DNA of 64,000 nt from Brasenia schreberi (taxonomy: Eukaryota; Streptophyta; Magnoliopsida; Nymphaeales; Cabombaceae), in assembly GCA_036023115.1 (NCBI GenBank), contig JAYKKT010000073.1:15752001-15816000 (forward strand). Direction: 5' to 3'. The number at the start of each line of letters is the position of its first letter. The first letter of the stretch is position 1. Below are positions 1 through 12,900 of the stretch, piece by piece. A model generated the notes under the pieces. The model was not told the DNA's origin. It did no database searches and was given only the letters and a program-made list of their open reading frames with translations. The translations under genes and the position numbers were made by a program.

Positions 1-654
1 ATATGAAATGTAAGTTTGATCATTTGGGTACTTCAAAGGACATAGAAATTAAGATTGACACACATTATCTCTCACAAGGAAAGTTTTAAATACATAGGAT
101 TAATTTTTCAAAGTAATGAAAAAATTGATGGAAATGTTATGCATAGAATTAATGCCGGTTGGTTAAAATGGAGAGGGGCATCAGGTATTCTGTGTGATAA
201 GAAGATACAATTAAAGTTAAAAGGTAAATATTATAGAACAACAATTAGACTATATATGTTTTATGATTGCAAAAGATGTTCATAGCAGAAATGAAGATGT
301 AGAGATGGATGAGTGGTCACACAATGAAAGACCGTATACATAATGAGGTTATTAGAAACTAATTGAGAGTAACATCAATAGAGGATAAAACGAGGGAAAA
401 TCGTTAAGATGTTTTGGATATGTAGAAAGACGACCAAAGGGCATTTCCGTAAGAAGTATAAAAAGTTAGATTATTAAAATGTTAAAAGAGGAAGAGGACG
501 AGCACAAAAGTATTGAAAGAAACTATAAAGACTGATATAGTTTATATTAAGTTAACTGCTAGCATGACACATGATAGGGCTCTGCGGAAACAAAGAATCC
601 ATGTAGCCGACCCCATCTATTATGGGAAAAGGCTTAGTTGTTGTTGTTGTTGTT
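1..654 (+). mobile_element. RTE-type LINE, 3' fragment (degenerate)
   Basis: This is the C-terminal part of a non-LTR reverse transcriptase ORF, closely matching the better-preserved copy at 18428-20942 (shared peptides such as [19 protein letters not shown]). It is broken by stops and frameshifts. It ends in the family's 3' signature, a 'gggaaaaggcttag' box followed by a (GTT)n tail at about 621-654. Short-repeat tails of this kind are typical of the RTE clade. The 5' side runs off the window. The copy lies in ATG3 intron 8 on the opposite strand to ATG3, so that intron is at least 0.9 kb long. Confidence 0.88.
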
Positions 655-908
655 TAGCATGCTCGATTGTTGTGATTAAGAAAGCCACACATTTTAGAAA
701 TGAGAAAAGGTACAGATCAAGATGACGAGGAAACTGGAATCAGCATAAACAGAACAGATTATATGTGTAAAGGATAGAAAGATCAAATTTTTGCATGTTT
801 GAGTGTGTTGTGTGCATCTGTGCACAGATATGCTCACATCAAAAAAGAAATCTAATCTTCAACTTCATAAGTAATTTGATTAATTGGGAGTATCTAGAAA
901 ATATTTAC

Positions 909-3900
909 TTGTCAACTTCTGGTTCAACTCCTTGTGACATCAGAACATCGATGATCTTTTTCATCACAGCACCATGTCGACATGGATGCACAGAAGCGTG
1001 TTTCCCAGGCAAATGAGGATGGTCCTCAATGGTCACCTGTATATAGCCATATGAAAATAGAGAAAATGGCTGACAGTACTGAAACCACAACAATAGGTAC
1101 CATATAGAGCACTCAAATGAAACATAAAGCACTTAGAACCAAAATTTCAAGCATCCACAAAATTATTTACTTGAAAATATATCAATTCTACGTTTTATTT
1201 ACAAAAAGTAGTACATTATTGACTACGCAAAAGAAATAAGCATCTTTAAATAGGTAAACATTCAAATATCTGGTGAAGACACATAAAACCCTAGTTGAGG
1301 ATGGTCCACGTACTTCACAAGCTTCCAGCCTTGGAAGACCAGAAATCGGTAGGCTAAACCTGCATCAATCCTTGGGAATGGCAAGTACCTTGGTACAGGT
1401 AGGTGACTTTTAGTCTTTTACCACCACAACAGTATGCTGCATGGGCCTAAACCCGTGAAAGTGAAAGTTAGGCAAGGTCCCTACAAATACAGGTGGATAG
1501 GTCACGCTTAAAACTTTCAGTTGTCCAAAATAGGTGCCCCTTGTTAGAGTTTGAAATCGGGTCCCAAAGTGGACACATTCTGATCCATTTTATGTTTTAT
1601 GTCTTATCAGTAGTATTTCTTTAGTAATAGGGGTATATTGGTCATTCAAGTTAAATTGTGTTTATAAATAAGAGATTAGGGTTTAGATTAGGTTATGCTG
1701 GAATAGGAGAGAGGCAGCCATCTTGTGCACCTTCTTCCACATCGTGGAAAGATTGGAGGGGATGTCTCCAATTTGCCGAATCTTATAAGTTTATTCTAAT
1801 TTTGTTATTAATTGCAAGATTATTTCATGATATCTGAGCCTATAAGGCGATGAAATTGAATTTTTAGCAAGAGAGATTTCCTGACTGCACAAGAAAATGG
1901 TGTAGATTCATTAACAACAGATGGCATGGCTTTTAATCACTGGTTGAGGAAGAGAACAGAGGTCTTCATAGTAACCTGCTTGGCTTCTTCTCTCTTCCTA
2001 TTATTGTTGTCGATGTGAGTCGTCGAACCCATTTCTTTTGATGTGCATATACCCGGAAGCTAGTTGGCGTGTTTACCGTTGAAAACAAAAGGGGGGGAAC
2101 AACATCCATTTCAGGGGGAGCTGATCTCCATCAACACGAGTCTTTGGCGTTGGCCTCTCTTTGTTGTGTCTACCCTTGTTTCATCATCAACATATGTTCC
2201 TCGGGTCGATCTGGATCGACCTGATCCAAATGATATAAAAGGGGACAAAACCCTCGTTCGTTCCCCTGTCCCGCCTCTCCCTCTCTCTCCCGAGTGACCT
2301 TTCCGATGTTGCGATGATCTGGGTCCTGCCTTCTGCTATCTTCCTACTAAGTGAAAGTGGAGCTTCGCTTAATTCCAGAAACCCCTCCCAAACCTACCCA
2401 AGGTAAGAAGCAGTTGCGCCTTGCTCCTATAGTGCAGAGAAGCAATAGGCCTTTCCTTATCCAAGTTCTCAGCTGAGGTAGCAGGCATGCCTCTATGTTG
2501 ATACTTCGCTCAACCGTACCCTTGTAGGCCTTCGAATAAGGCCAAGGTTGTCACTTCAGCAACAAGAACTAAAGTGTCACTGGGGTGCGAAAGCATGGGG
2601 AGCGAACAGGATTAATGTCTAATGTGTTGTAGAAGTGTGTGACCATTTTCTATAGTGGTAGTCAACCTTTATTGGCTTCGTTCGTCCCCCTGTCCCGCCT
2701 CTCCCTCTCTCTCCCATTGGCTTCGGCTCTTCTTTGAAGTCTCGCTTAAGGAAAAGGCGTAGAAGCAGGTAAGTTTCTTCCCAAGGTTTTAGTAGATTCC
2801 TGTGCTTTTTTAAGTGTGACTTGCATTGTAATGCATGAGCAGTTTAGCAAAAGGAATGATACTTCCCATCTTTTCCTTTTCTTCTTCTTTGTGTGTGTGC
2901 ATCCGTGTGTGTTTGTGTTGGCTTCGCACAATACGGTAGGTTTTAGGTGGCGTAGATTGCAGATTATATATGTTTTCTTCTTCTTTGTGTGTGTGCATCC
3001 GTGTGTGTTTGTGTTGGCTTCGCACAATACGCGGCCATCATGTCTCGTGATTGCTCTCTTGCACACTCTGATGCGTCTTATAACAGAAATATTCTACGGA
3101 TGATTACGGGCATCTGAAAGTTGTTGACTTTGGGCTAAGCAAGATGCTGAAAATGAGAAAAAACGTAAAGGAAGATAAGTTGCTACTGGACACGTCGTGT
3201 GAGTCGCTTTGTCTTGCACCTGTGATGTTTGTGTTTGGTGATTTCCTCTTCTTTTTTAGAATAATCAGCATCATTTATCTAATCCCTGATGGGACACAAG
3301 AGCTAGTAGCTTTTTCCTGAAATATTGTGCTATTTTTGTTTGTCTGAAATTTATATTCTTCTGGAGCATTTGAGATGAGATAGAAGCAAATAAGGTGTTC
3401 TGAGTTTGTTTGTTTGTCAATTTTGGCTAATTCTAATGCATTTAAATACACAAGCAGTGATTAGGCGACCAGCTGATGTTGCTAGCTGATGAGAAAAACC
3501 ATAAAGGAAGGTAAGTTGCTACTGGACACCTCGTGTGAGTCTCTTTCTCTTGCACCTGTGATGTTTGTGTTTGGTGATTTCCTCTTCTTTTTTAGAATAA
3601 TCAGCATCATTTATCTAATCCCTGATGGGACACAAGAGTTAGTAGCTTTTGCCTGAAATATTGCGCTATTTTTGTTTGTCTGAAATTTATATTTTTCTGG
3701 AGCATTTGAGATCAGATAGAAGCAAATAAGGTGTTCTGAGTTTGTTTGTTTGTCAATTTTAGCTAATTCTAATGCATTTAAATACACAAGCAGTGATTAG
3801 GAGACCAGCTGATGTTGCTAGTTGACACCTACCTGATCTCTTGGTTGATTTTTGAATTTTCTTTGTCATACTCGACTGACCTGCAAGTGCAACCATGCAG

Positions 3901-6900
3901 TAGCATACAATACATAAACATTACAGGCTTAGAATAATTTGAAGTTCGTGAGAACTTCCATGTACATTAATTGATAGGGCACAACCTTGTTACCTTATAT
4001 TGGAGGCTTCGCATGTTAGTTTTGAGATTGTGCAGTTCAATTAGTTCTTGAGAACTAGGGAAAAGATTCTCCCATGTTCTACTTTTTAAGGTACTAACCA
4101 TAACCAAACTAACCGTTTGGAAATTTTTGAAGTTTGATTGTCATGATTGACATTGGGATTTGCTGACAAATGATTAGTTTTAATGAAAGTTATTGACAGC
4201 TCAGCTTATTGCAGTTGGACACACAACACACGAGAGGGAGGAAGGGAGGGAGTTGACCTATCTTGTCTTATTGTTGAATTCGGTTGCCTTTTGTCCATTA
4301 ACCCATTTTACTTTCAATCATGAATCAGGTTATAGTATGCCACTTCAAACCTCCACGGGATGGTAGCATGGGTTATGGAGATGAATGCCTGAATATAGAA
4401 TGCATTCAAGGGACATGTTCTTATGGGGAGTTGTGTTCAAAACAGCAGGTTCCTACTATACATAATGGTATTCCTTCTCTTCATTTTTACCTTGATTTTG
4501 TACTGTCTACAAGTTTGAATGGTGCTTTGCAGTTCCAAAAGCAGAAATATGCTAAGTTTAAGTGGTTTTGCTTTGGGAAGAAAGGTTATGGTCTCCAGTT
4601 GGAAGAAAATGTTTCATAGGGGCAGTTTCTTATTGAATATGTTGGAGAGGTACTCTGCTTAAACCTGTTTCTGAAACTTAATTATCCCATTTCTTAGAGT
4701 ATGTGGCATTCCTCCTTTACTACTTTTTGTTAATTATATCAACTAAAATTGTTCTAGACTTAAATTAGAAAACCCATTATATATATATATAATTTTTTAT
4801 TCGTTAATAAAAGTATACCGCTAAATCCGCTATATTCCCGCTATCACTATATTAGGGTCAACCGTTAACAATCTGCTCACCGCTATTGATAACATAGGAA
4901 TTTTTTGTGTGTGGACTGACTGAAAGCAGTGAATTTCCTTTGTTAAAGAATTTATTTACAAATGAAAGGTAAAGGAAAAGGAATTGAAACATCTTTCGAA
5001 ATTTTTAAACATTTCACAATTGAAAAAGTGAAAACATTTCATATCACATCTACCAAATTAGATGGCAGGAATTATTTGGAGTGGTTAAGGTCGGTGTAGT
5101 TGGCGGTAATAGCAAGGGAGAGATGGGCTCACCTCATGGGACAAACTCTATGTCCAGCCACACATGACTCACAGTATGCTAGTTAGCGAAGAGAAGATAC
5201 CCTGATTTCATCTTGGTTACTCCGATCTATGATTCCAACAATAGCAAAAACGTTTACGTTCCTTGAATATGACGTGGAGTTTCTGAAGCCTATTCCAGAA
5301 GAAAAATATAGCAAAAGAATATGAAATCTTGAAAAAATCAGAAAATGCAAGCAAGGAACTCGCTCTATTAGTGACTATTATGCAGGTCTTTGGGGATTAT
5401 GGGATGAGCTTCTCTTTTATACCAATATTAAATGTTTATCATGTTATGCTGAAAGAAATTTGAAAAATGAAAAGAAGAAAGTTTTTGACGTGTTATGGGG
5501 TGTAAATCCTGAATTTGAGTGTATAAAGATAAACATCCTAGGTCAGGAAGAACTTTCTTCACTTGGCACAATCTACTCTTTATTGATTCGAGAAGAAAAT
5601 CACAGAAATTTAGAGAAAGACATTATTAATACCACCGAATAACATGCACTACAAAGTAGAGGAGAAATCTCACAATATCGTGGAAGAGGTGGACAGCTCA
5701 ATAGAGGATGTGGATAAGGACGATTCCATTCTGCTGAGAAGGATAAAATAGTATGTTCTCATTGTGAGAAACATTTTATACTCACGAGAAAAATGTTGGG
5801 AATTACATGGACGTCCAGAATTTCATAGACCAAGGAACAATTCTATTCATATTGTCGAAAGTTCCACGCCTACTACAAACGGTATTCAAGAACTTATTAA
5901 GATGATTGAAGGGTTAGAAACTAAATTATCTTAAAATCAGCATTCATCTACCCCTCATGCCACATTAGCACATGCTACTCATATAGTGAAGGGTAAACAA
6001 TTCTCTCATTTACATTCTAGAACTTATATTATTGACTCTGGGGCTACAGATCATATGGTAGGAGAGTCTTCATATATTTTAGAATATCATCTACTTCAAA
6101 AACAAGAGCCAATCAAGTTGGCAGATCGCTCACTCTCTTATATGATTGGAAAGAGAAGTGTACCCACATGTCTTAATCACTTACAGTCAGTTTACCATGT
6201 TCCTATCTTTTCTATCAATCTTCTTTTAGTTTTTTCCTTAACAAGTACACTAAATTATAATGTAACATTTAATTCCATTGGCTGTATTTTTCAGGATTTG
6301 AAGACGGGGAAATCTTTGGTCATGGTAGTCTCCTATGAGTATTATATATTCTAGAAGACAATCCACAACATGTTGCATCTTATGATACTGTTGCAATTGC
6401 TCAAGACATGGAGATCTAACTGTGGCATAGTCGTTTAGGTCATCTGCTTGTGTCCAAACTCCACTATGTTTTTTCAAACCTTAGAGTAGAGTCCAACAAA
6501 TTTTCTTTTGAATGTGAAGTGTGTCAACTCATTAAGCACCAAAGGGCACCTTATACCTCAAGTGAGTCTAGGAGATCTCAACTTTTTGAACTCCTACATT
6601 TTGACATATGGGGTCTCAGTCCTGTTTCATCCTTGTTTGGTCAAAAGTATTTTATTTTCTTCATTGATGATTGTACGTGTCTCACAATTGTCTAAATAAA
6701 ATAAAAAACTGAGGTCTCTGCTATTTTTCCTAATGTTCATAAATTTATTCTCACTCAATTTAATACTTCTGTGAAAGTTCTTCGTTCTTATAATGGGGGT
6801 GAATATATTAATGGACAATTGTGAGAATACTTACATTCAAATGGTATACTTCATCAAACAACTTTCTCATGTACACCTCACCAAAATGGCATAGCTTAAA

Positions 6901-9900
6901 GAAAAAATCGGCACATTCTTGAGGTACCCACAACTCTCCTTCTTCAACATAATGTACCTAAATCTTATTGGGGAGAAGTTGTGTTACTGTTGTTTATCTA
7001 ATAAATAGGATGCCTAGTAGTGTTCTCAAGAGATACTCCTATGAAATGCCTTGATAAGGACTCAAACTCTTTCGTATCATTCCTCATATTTTTTGTTGTA
7101 TCTGTTTTGTTCATGTTCATTTACTTTGTTGCGATAAACTTGACCCTAGAGCTGTAAAGTTTGTCTTTCTTGGTTATTCTCAGCCTCAAAATGACTATAA
7201 ATGCTATGATGCAATTCAGAGGAAACTATATGTATCCATGGATGGCACGTTTTCTGAATCCTCTCCCTATTATTCTTCTCAAGAGGAGTCAGTTACCACT
7301 CAAAACAACTCTTCTAATGTACTTCCCATAGTTCTCAGTGAAACTGAAGATCTCGTGGGTGAAAATGAAGAGAATCAAATTGAACCAGAACCAAAGCAGA
7401 TTATGGTGTATAAGAGGGGACCAAGGAAGGTTGTTCATTATCAAGAAGAGACTGCACATACTCTAACAACCAAAGATTATTCTCTTGATTCAGATCCGTA
7501 ATTAGCAGTGGAAGAAGACTTGGAAGTCCCAATAGCCATTCGCAAAGGTAAAAGAACTTGTGCACGGTACCCAATCTCTAATTATGTTTCCCTTGCTAAT
7601 ACATCAGAACACTATCAAATTTTTGTTGCAAATGCTGATCAAAATAAGATTCCCTCAAGATTTGAAAAAGCCAACAGTACCATTTATGGAGAGTTGCAAT
7701 AGAAGCAGAATTGGATGCACTAGCCAAGAATAATACTTGGATAATGACAAAACTTTCCCACAACAGAAATAGTGTGGGTTACAAGTGGGTTTTCACTATT
7801 AAATACAAAGCAGATAGCACAATTGAAAGATATAAGGCAAGACTTGTTGCCAAGGGTTACAGTCAATCATATGGGATTAACTACAATGAAACATTTGCAC
7901 CTCTAGCAAAGCTTACTTCCATAAGAATACTTCTCAGTATGGCAACAAATTTTGGATGGGATCTATGGCAACTAGATGTGAAAAATGAATTTCTATAAGG
8001 AGATCTTAATGAAAAGGTATTTATGAAACTTCCTCTAGGGATGAATATTAAGGCAAAAGACGGTTCAGTTTGTAAACTAAACAAAGTTATCTATGGGTTG
8101 AAAAAATCACCCAGAGCCTTGTTTGAAAAGTTCAGTGCAGTTTTATATGCAGTTTGGGATATCAAAGAAGCATAAATGATCATACTTTATTTTTCAAGAA
8201 AGGTACGAAGTTGTCAATTCTTGCAGTTTATGTAGATGATATTATTGTAATTGGTGATGATGTTGAAGAGATATCAATATTAAAACAAAATCTTCACAAA
8301 TTATTTGACCTGAAAGACTTGGGACGACTCCACTATTTTTTGGGCATTGAGGTATTATACTCCAACCAAGGTATATTTCTAACTCAGAGAAAATATACAA
8401 TGGATCTGCTACAGGAAACAAATATGCTTGATTGTAAACAAAATGATTCTCTTATGGAAGTAAATAAAAAATTATTCATTGGAGATAGTGAAGATTTTAG
8501 GGATACTCGCAAGTATAAACAATTGGTTGGTAAGCTCATTTATTTGACTATTACTCATCCAGATATCATTTACGTTGTGGGTATTGTGAGCAAATTTATT
8601 CATTCACCAACCAAGAACCATATAGAAGTTGTGTATCGCATTCTCATATATCTTAAGTCAACACTTGGCATGGGTCTTCCTTATTCCAAATTTTGCAACT
8701 TCAGTATTGAACTTTATTCTGATGTTGATTGGGTTGGATCAAAAGATGATCACAAATCTACTACAGGCTATGTTACATTACTTGATGGTAATCTTATATC
8801 TTAGAAGAGTAAAAAAAATTTGTTGTTGCTCAATCTACAACAGAAGTATAATACAGAGTTGTAGCTCAAGCTATATGTGAAGGAAAATGGGTTTCTTCTT
8901 TAATATATGGGTTAGTTTTCATTCTACACACCCTATACCTTTATATTGTGACAGCAATACAATTCTTCAGATGGCTTCCATTCCAGTCCATTATAAAAAA
9001 ACTAAACATATAGAGATTAATTGTCACTTCATTCGGGAGAAGATTTTCAATCAGGAATTCAAACTGGAATATGTCAAATCTGAAAAACAAAGAGTTGACT
9101 TTCTTACCAAAGCTATTGCCAGCAGACGACTTAGAGACAATTTGTCCAAGTTGGGTATTCTCAATATCTTTCACCCAACTTGAGGGGGAATGGAGTTTGA
9201 AATTGGGTCCCAAAGTGGACACGTTCTAATCCATTTTATGTTTTATGTCTTACCAGTAATACTTCTTTAGTAATAGGGATATATTAGTCATTTAAGTTAG
9301 ATTGTGAAATTAGGGTTTAGATTAGGTTATGTGGAATAGGAGAGAGGCAGCCATCTTGTGCACCGTCTTCCACATCGTGAGCAGATTGGAGGGGATGTCT
9401 CCAATCTGCCGAATCTTGTAAGTTTATTCCAATTTTGTTATTAATTGCAAGATTATTACACCCCTCAGTAGGTAAGAGATCAGGACTAACTAGGCAAGAA
9501 CACGATGAAGTGGGCCATGTTCAAACTGCTGGAATATCTCAAGATCTGATCCCCATTGTATCAATACTTAAAAAACTCTGCAGGATCTCTTTTTGAGTGT
9601 TGTCGGTCACACGAAAAGGATTGTGCTGTCATATAAGTTGTTAAAGATGCACTTTCAGTTTCATATGCAACTAAGTAGGGAGATTACCCTATTCTATTTT
9701 CTACTTCTTATGGAAAGTTCAGCAATTGAACTAATGCGAGAGAATCCAGCCTTCATGGCTAGAATCTGTTTTCAGGTAGAAGTGAATTCCAATTTTGATA
9801 ACATTAGACACAAATGTATTAATTCGTAAATAAAATCAGGCAGCCATGGTTTTAGAAATAAAGCAGACTAAATGATCATGCAATGAAAGCTGCAACAAGT

Positions 9901-12900
9901 AGATCAGTCGATTGAGAAAATGTGATAGATGTGACGTGCATTATGGCTATCAGTCATCCTTGGAAGATAGTGTTACCATGCAGATCAGTTCAGGCTTTTT
10001 CATCCTCTTGGAGTTCATCACCATGGCTCGCTTCTAGCCTAGAAATAACCGGAACCTAATAACCACATGCTGATTGAAGTCTTCCTTTGAGATGTGCATC
10101 GTGTGCTTCATTTATCTTTCTAAGGTGATATTTCACAAATATACACAACTGCACGTCATGTTTTCATTGTCTGTTTCACATTTGTCTTGCCATTTTAGAA
10201 ATGGCTGACAAAATAATTCAGCTTTTTATTGTATTGTTTCAGACAAATGGTTTCATTAAGCACTCACGGCTCATTAGCAGTCAGTAACCTGAGCCTATAC
10301 ATCTTCACTCAGAACCTATTGTGAGCTATAAGAGATGAAAGAAAAGATTGACTGGGATAACAGTTGGATACAAAAAGAAAGTTTGACCTTTCAGATTTTA
10401 CAATGAGCATGAAGCTCACAGTGTACCTCCCAGATAGCTAGAACCAGGGGGGTTAACAGGTCTGCTCATGAATACTGAGGGTTATAGCTGTCACTCTATG
10501 TTTTCCCTTTCCCCTTTCTCTTTTGCCTTGTGCATGTGGTAAGCAGCATGGGCAGTGAACATGCCTAGAATTGCTCTAATTCCTGAGTCAAAGCTTTAAC
10601 AATGAACATCAATGGACACCGACAAACTGAAAGATGTAAAGGGTGGCAAAAATGCTCAACCGTGAAAAGTTTTCCAGTGTCGATGTCAGCCAATGAAAAT
10701 GAACATGAATGACTAGATTCATAAAGCACAAATCACTGCCCAAAGAAGTCCCATTAAGCCCAAATATGGGAGGAAATAAACAAGTTTTTATTGAAGGAAA
10801 CCAAATTTGGACATGTTTATTACTCTGGGATGCAGAAAAGGAACAGAGAATATTGCTTTTAAGCCATGAGAAAGGAAGGGAAAATTCTAGACTAACACAA
10901 AAGAATGTACCGTTTTTCTGGCGTGGTCTTGACTAACATCCTCTAATATAAGTTCTGGCTGTAAAAGCATCTTGGACTGCGAAAGCACATGGAACCAACC
11001 AAAGAACTTAAATGTTGTACCAACAGGATAATACAAAGAGAAAAAACATACAACAATCGGAACAAACCAATTAATGAAAGAGGTGGATGGTTCTTTCCAC
11101 GCACCAACTATTCTTACTGAATGGTTCCAAATTCAAATCATAGTCTCTTTTCCCTGTCACATGAGTACAGGTGTGGCTGGAGACACGGGAGTGGGTGCAG
11201 GGACAACCATATATAAATATAATTTATATATACTGAATCAATTTTACACATATTATTACAACAACAACAACTAAGCCTTTTCCCATACTAGACGGGGTCG
11301 GCTACAATTATTATATATATTTTATTAATTAATGATATCTCAAAAACTTAAAAAATAATATTGTTTTCTTGGTTAATTTACTAATAAAGTAATAATCAAT
11401 TTATATTCATAAAGTATCGTAGTGACAAAACACTAAAAATACTTAAAGCAGATTGATCAAACAGGAGGAGAAATATGGATGTCCAACATGAGTGTGGCAC
11501 CCCGGTACTAATATCCTGCAATAAGTTCTTCCCTGACGTCTATTAGTGTCTAATCACACCTTACATATGTGAAATACACAAATAGGCTCTCTTTTTCACC
11601 TGTCAATCCTTGCAATCTATCGCATACAGGCAAATGGTACAATGTGGGTACAGAGGGTATAAGATGGTGGCCTTAAAATTCATGAGTATAGGAACAGGAT
11701 TAATAATACGCCATAACTTGAATTTTAAATGTTTCAGTTTGAAATGAAAAAAGCAGTACACATTATCATATAACACCATAAAATATATGTTAAACTTCTT
11801 TAGATTAGCAGTTTCCTTAACCAATTTTTCCCCCACTAGATGGATTTGGCTAGAGGGTGCAGCACAAGAACTAGCAAAATGATGTAACATGTAGGTACGA
11901 CATGAGAAGTATGAGAGTTAATGAGTCCATGGGTCTGATGTAGGTATGACATTAAATGCATCTATGTAACATAATTAGCAAAATGATAAGCAAATTTCAA
12001 ATTTATTAAGAAACCAGTACCCACAGCAGCAAAACATAATTAAAAGCAACGAAGCCAAAATGTAAGAACCACCTATCAAATAATGTCTTCTAATGTTAAA
12101 AAACAAGTCATTTCAAGAGATAAAGTTTGGTTTTCCTTTGACCTGTTTATTTTTAACCCACAAGAAAACCTTAATACATGTCAGGGCGCTGACCAAAGTT
12201 CTGTTTGCTATGCACATGTAAATACAAGAACCTCTGATCAGGAAGAAAATGAAAAATGGTCAGAAGTGTTTAACGCTTCTCCAACTCAGTTAACTGCATC
12301 CTCAACAAAATCTTTTACAAAGTATATACTATACCAATTTCAGTGATTTATGTCAACTTTCAAATTGTTTTTCATTAAATACCATTTTGAAATTTTGCTT
12401 TTTATTTCTTTTTCAAATTCTTATATCTGCTGTAACCTTTTATGATTTGTTGCATCTCCAGCACGGCACAAAATCAACATATCCAACATTCAGCCCCTTT
12501 AGGATAGTTGGATTAGCTCCTTTACAATAGATGCAAATGACTAAAATAGACAAGAATGCCATCCTAATGTATACAATAATAAGGTCCTATTAACTCGATC
12601 GCATTAGTTTAACCATGATTCATCTGTTTCATCAGCATCTCTTGTATGCACGGTTTAACATAGAAACATATCTTCTAAAGTGAAGGGATCAAACCTCATC
12701 ATATCCTGTAAGCCATACTCGAGGAGTTTGAAAATATTTGTCATACCTTCAGAAAGAAATATGAAAATGAGGGTTCAGTTTGGGCTGGTAGGCAATCAAG
12801 TGAGAAATCAATAATCCAAAAAGAGGACAAACAATTCATCACTCAGGTAGATATAACATTATTGGCTTCACAACAAGAGCTACAGGATTACTAGGAATTT

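Larger units (their letters stand above)
1860..4900. other. Foreign segment between primer site and gag of Copia-1
   Basis: About 3 kb where a copia element normally has only a short leader. It contains a promoter-like stretch with 'gatataaaagg' near 2232, a pyrimidine-rich block present twice (about 2254-2294 and 2682-2714), a 55-bp tandem repeat (about 2880-2935 and 2977-3031), a kinase gene fragment (3082-3198), a roughly 340-bp tandem duplication (3145-3830) and a SET-domain gene fragment (4329-4649). At about 4817-4890, four spaced 'ccgcta' motifs resemble the subterminal repeats of hAT elements. I could not find matching terminal inverted repeats, so the carrier is unidentified. Confidence 0.6.
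1542..9460 (+). mobile_element. Copia-1: full-length Ty1/copia LTR retrotransposon with captured gene segment
   Basis: A 7919-bp element bounded by LTRs at 1542-1827 and 9191-9460 and by a perfect 5-bp target duplication, 'cccct', at 1537-1541 and 9461-9465. Internal order is primer-binding site, a 3.1-kb foreign segment, gag, protease, integrase, reverse transcriptase, RNase H and polypurine tract; integrase before RT is the copia order. Many stops and frameshifts make it inactive. By eye the LTRs differ at roughly 20 aligned sites plus a 15-bp indel, so the insertion is not recent. It lies in ATG3 intron 7, antisense to that gene. Confidence 0.93.

Noticed and set aside
905..1132. Single-exon reading of the ATG3 catalytic block beyond 1036
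   Set aside because: The part past 1036 is intron; an acceptor 'tatacag' lies exactly where homology begins.
1884..1900. CACTA-type end ('cacaagaaaatg' just after the Copia-1 primer site) as the left border of the captured segment
   Set aside because: The first bases do not match CACTA, and no inverted counterpart is found near 4900.
2746..3103. Overlapping frames on both strands around the (GT)-rich 55-bp repeat
   Set aside because: They exist because of a low-complexity tandem repeat; no homology is visible.
11160..11530. Possible DNA transposon in ATG3 intron 6 with 'gagacacgggagtgggtgca' resembling the left end of the insert in Copia-2
   Set aside because: Similarity covers only a short GC-rich stretch; no inverted partner or target duplication could be fixed.
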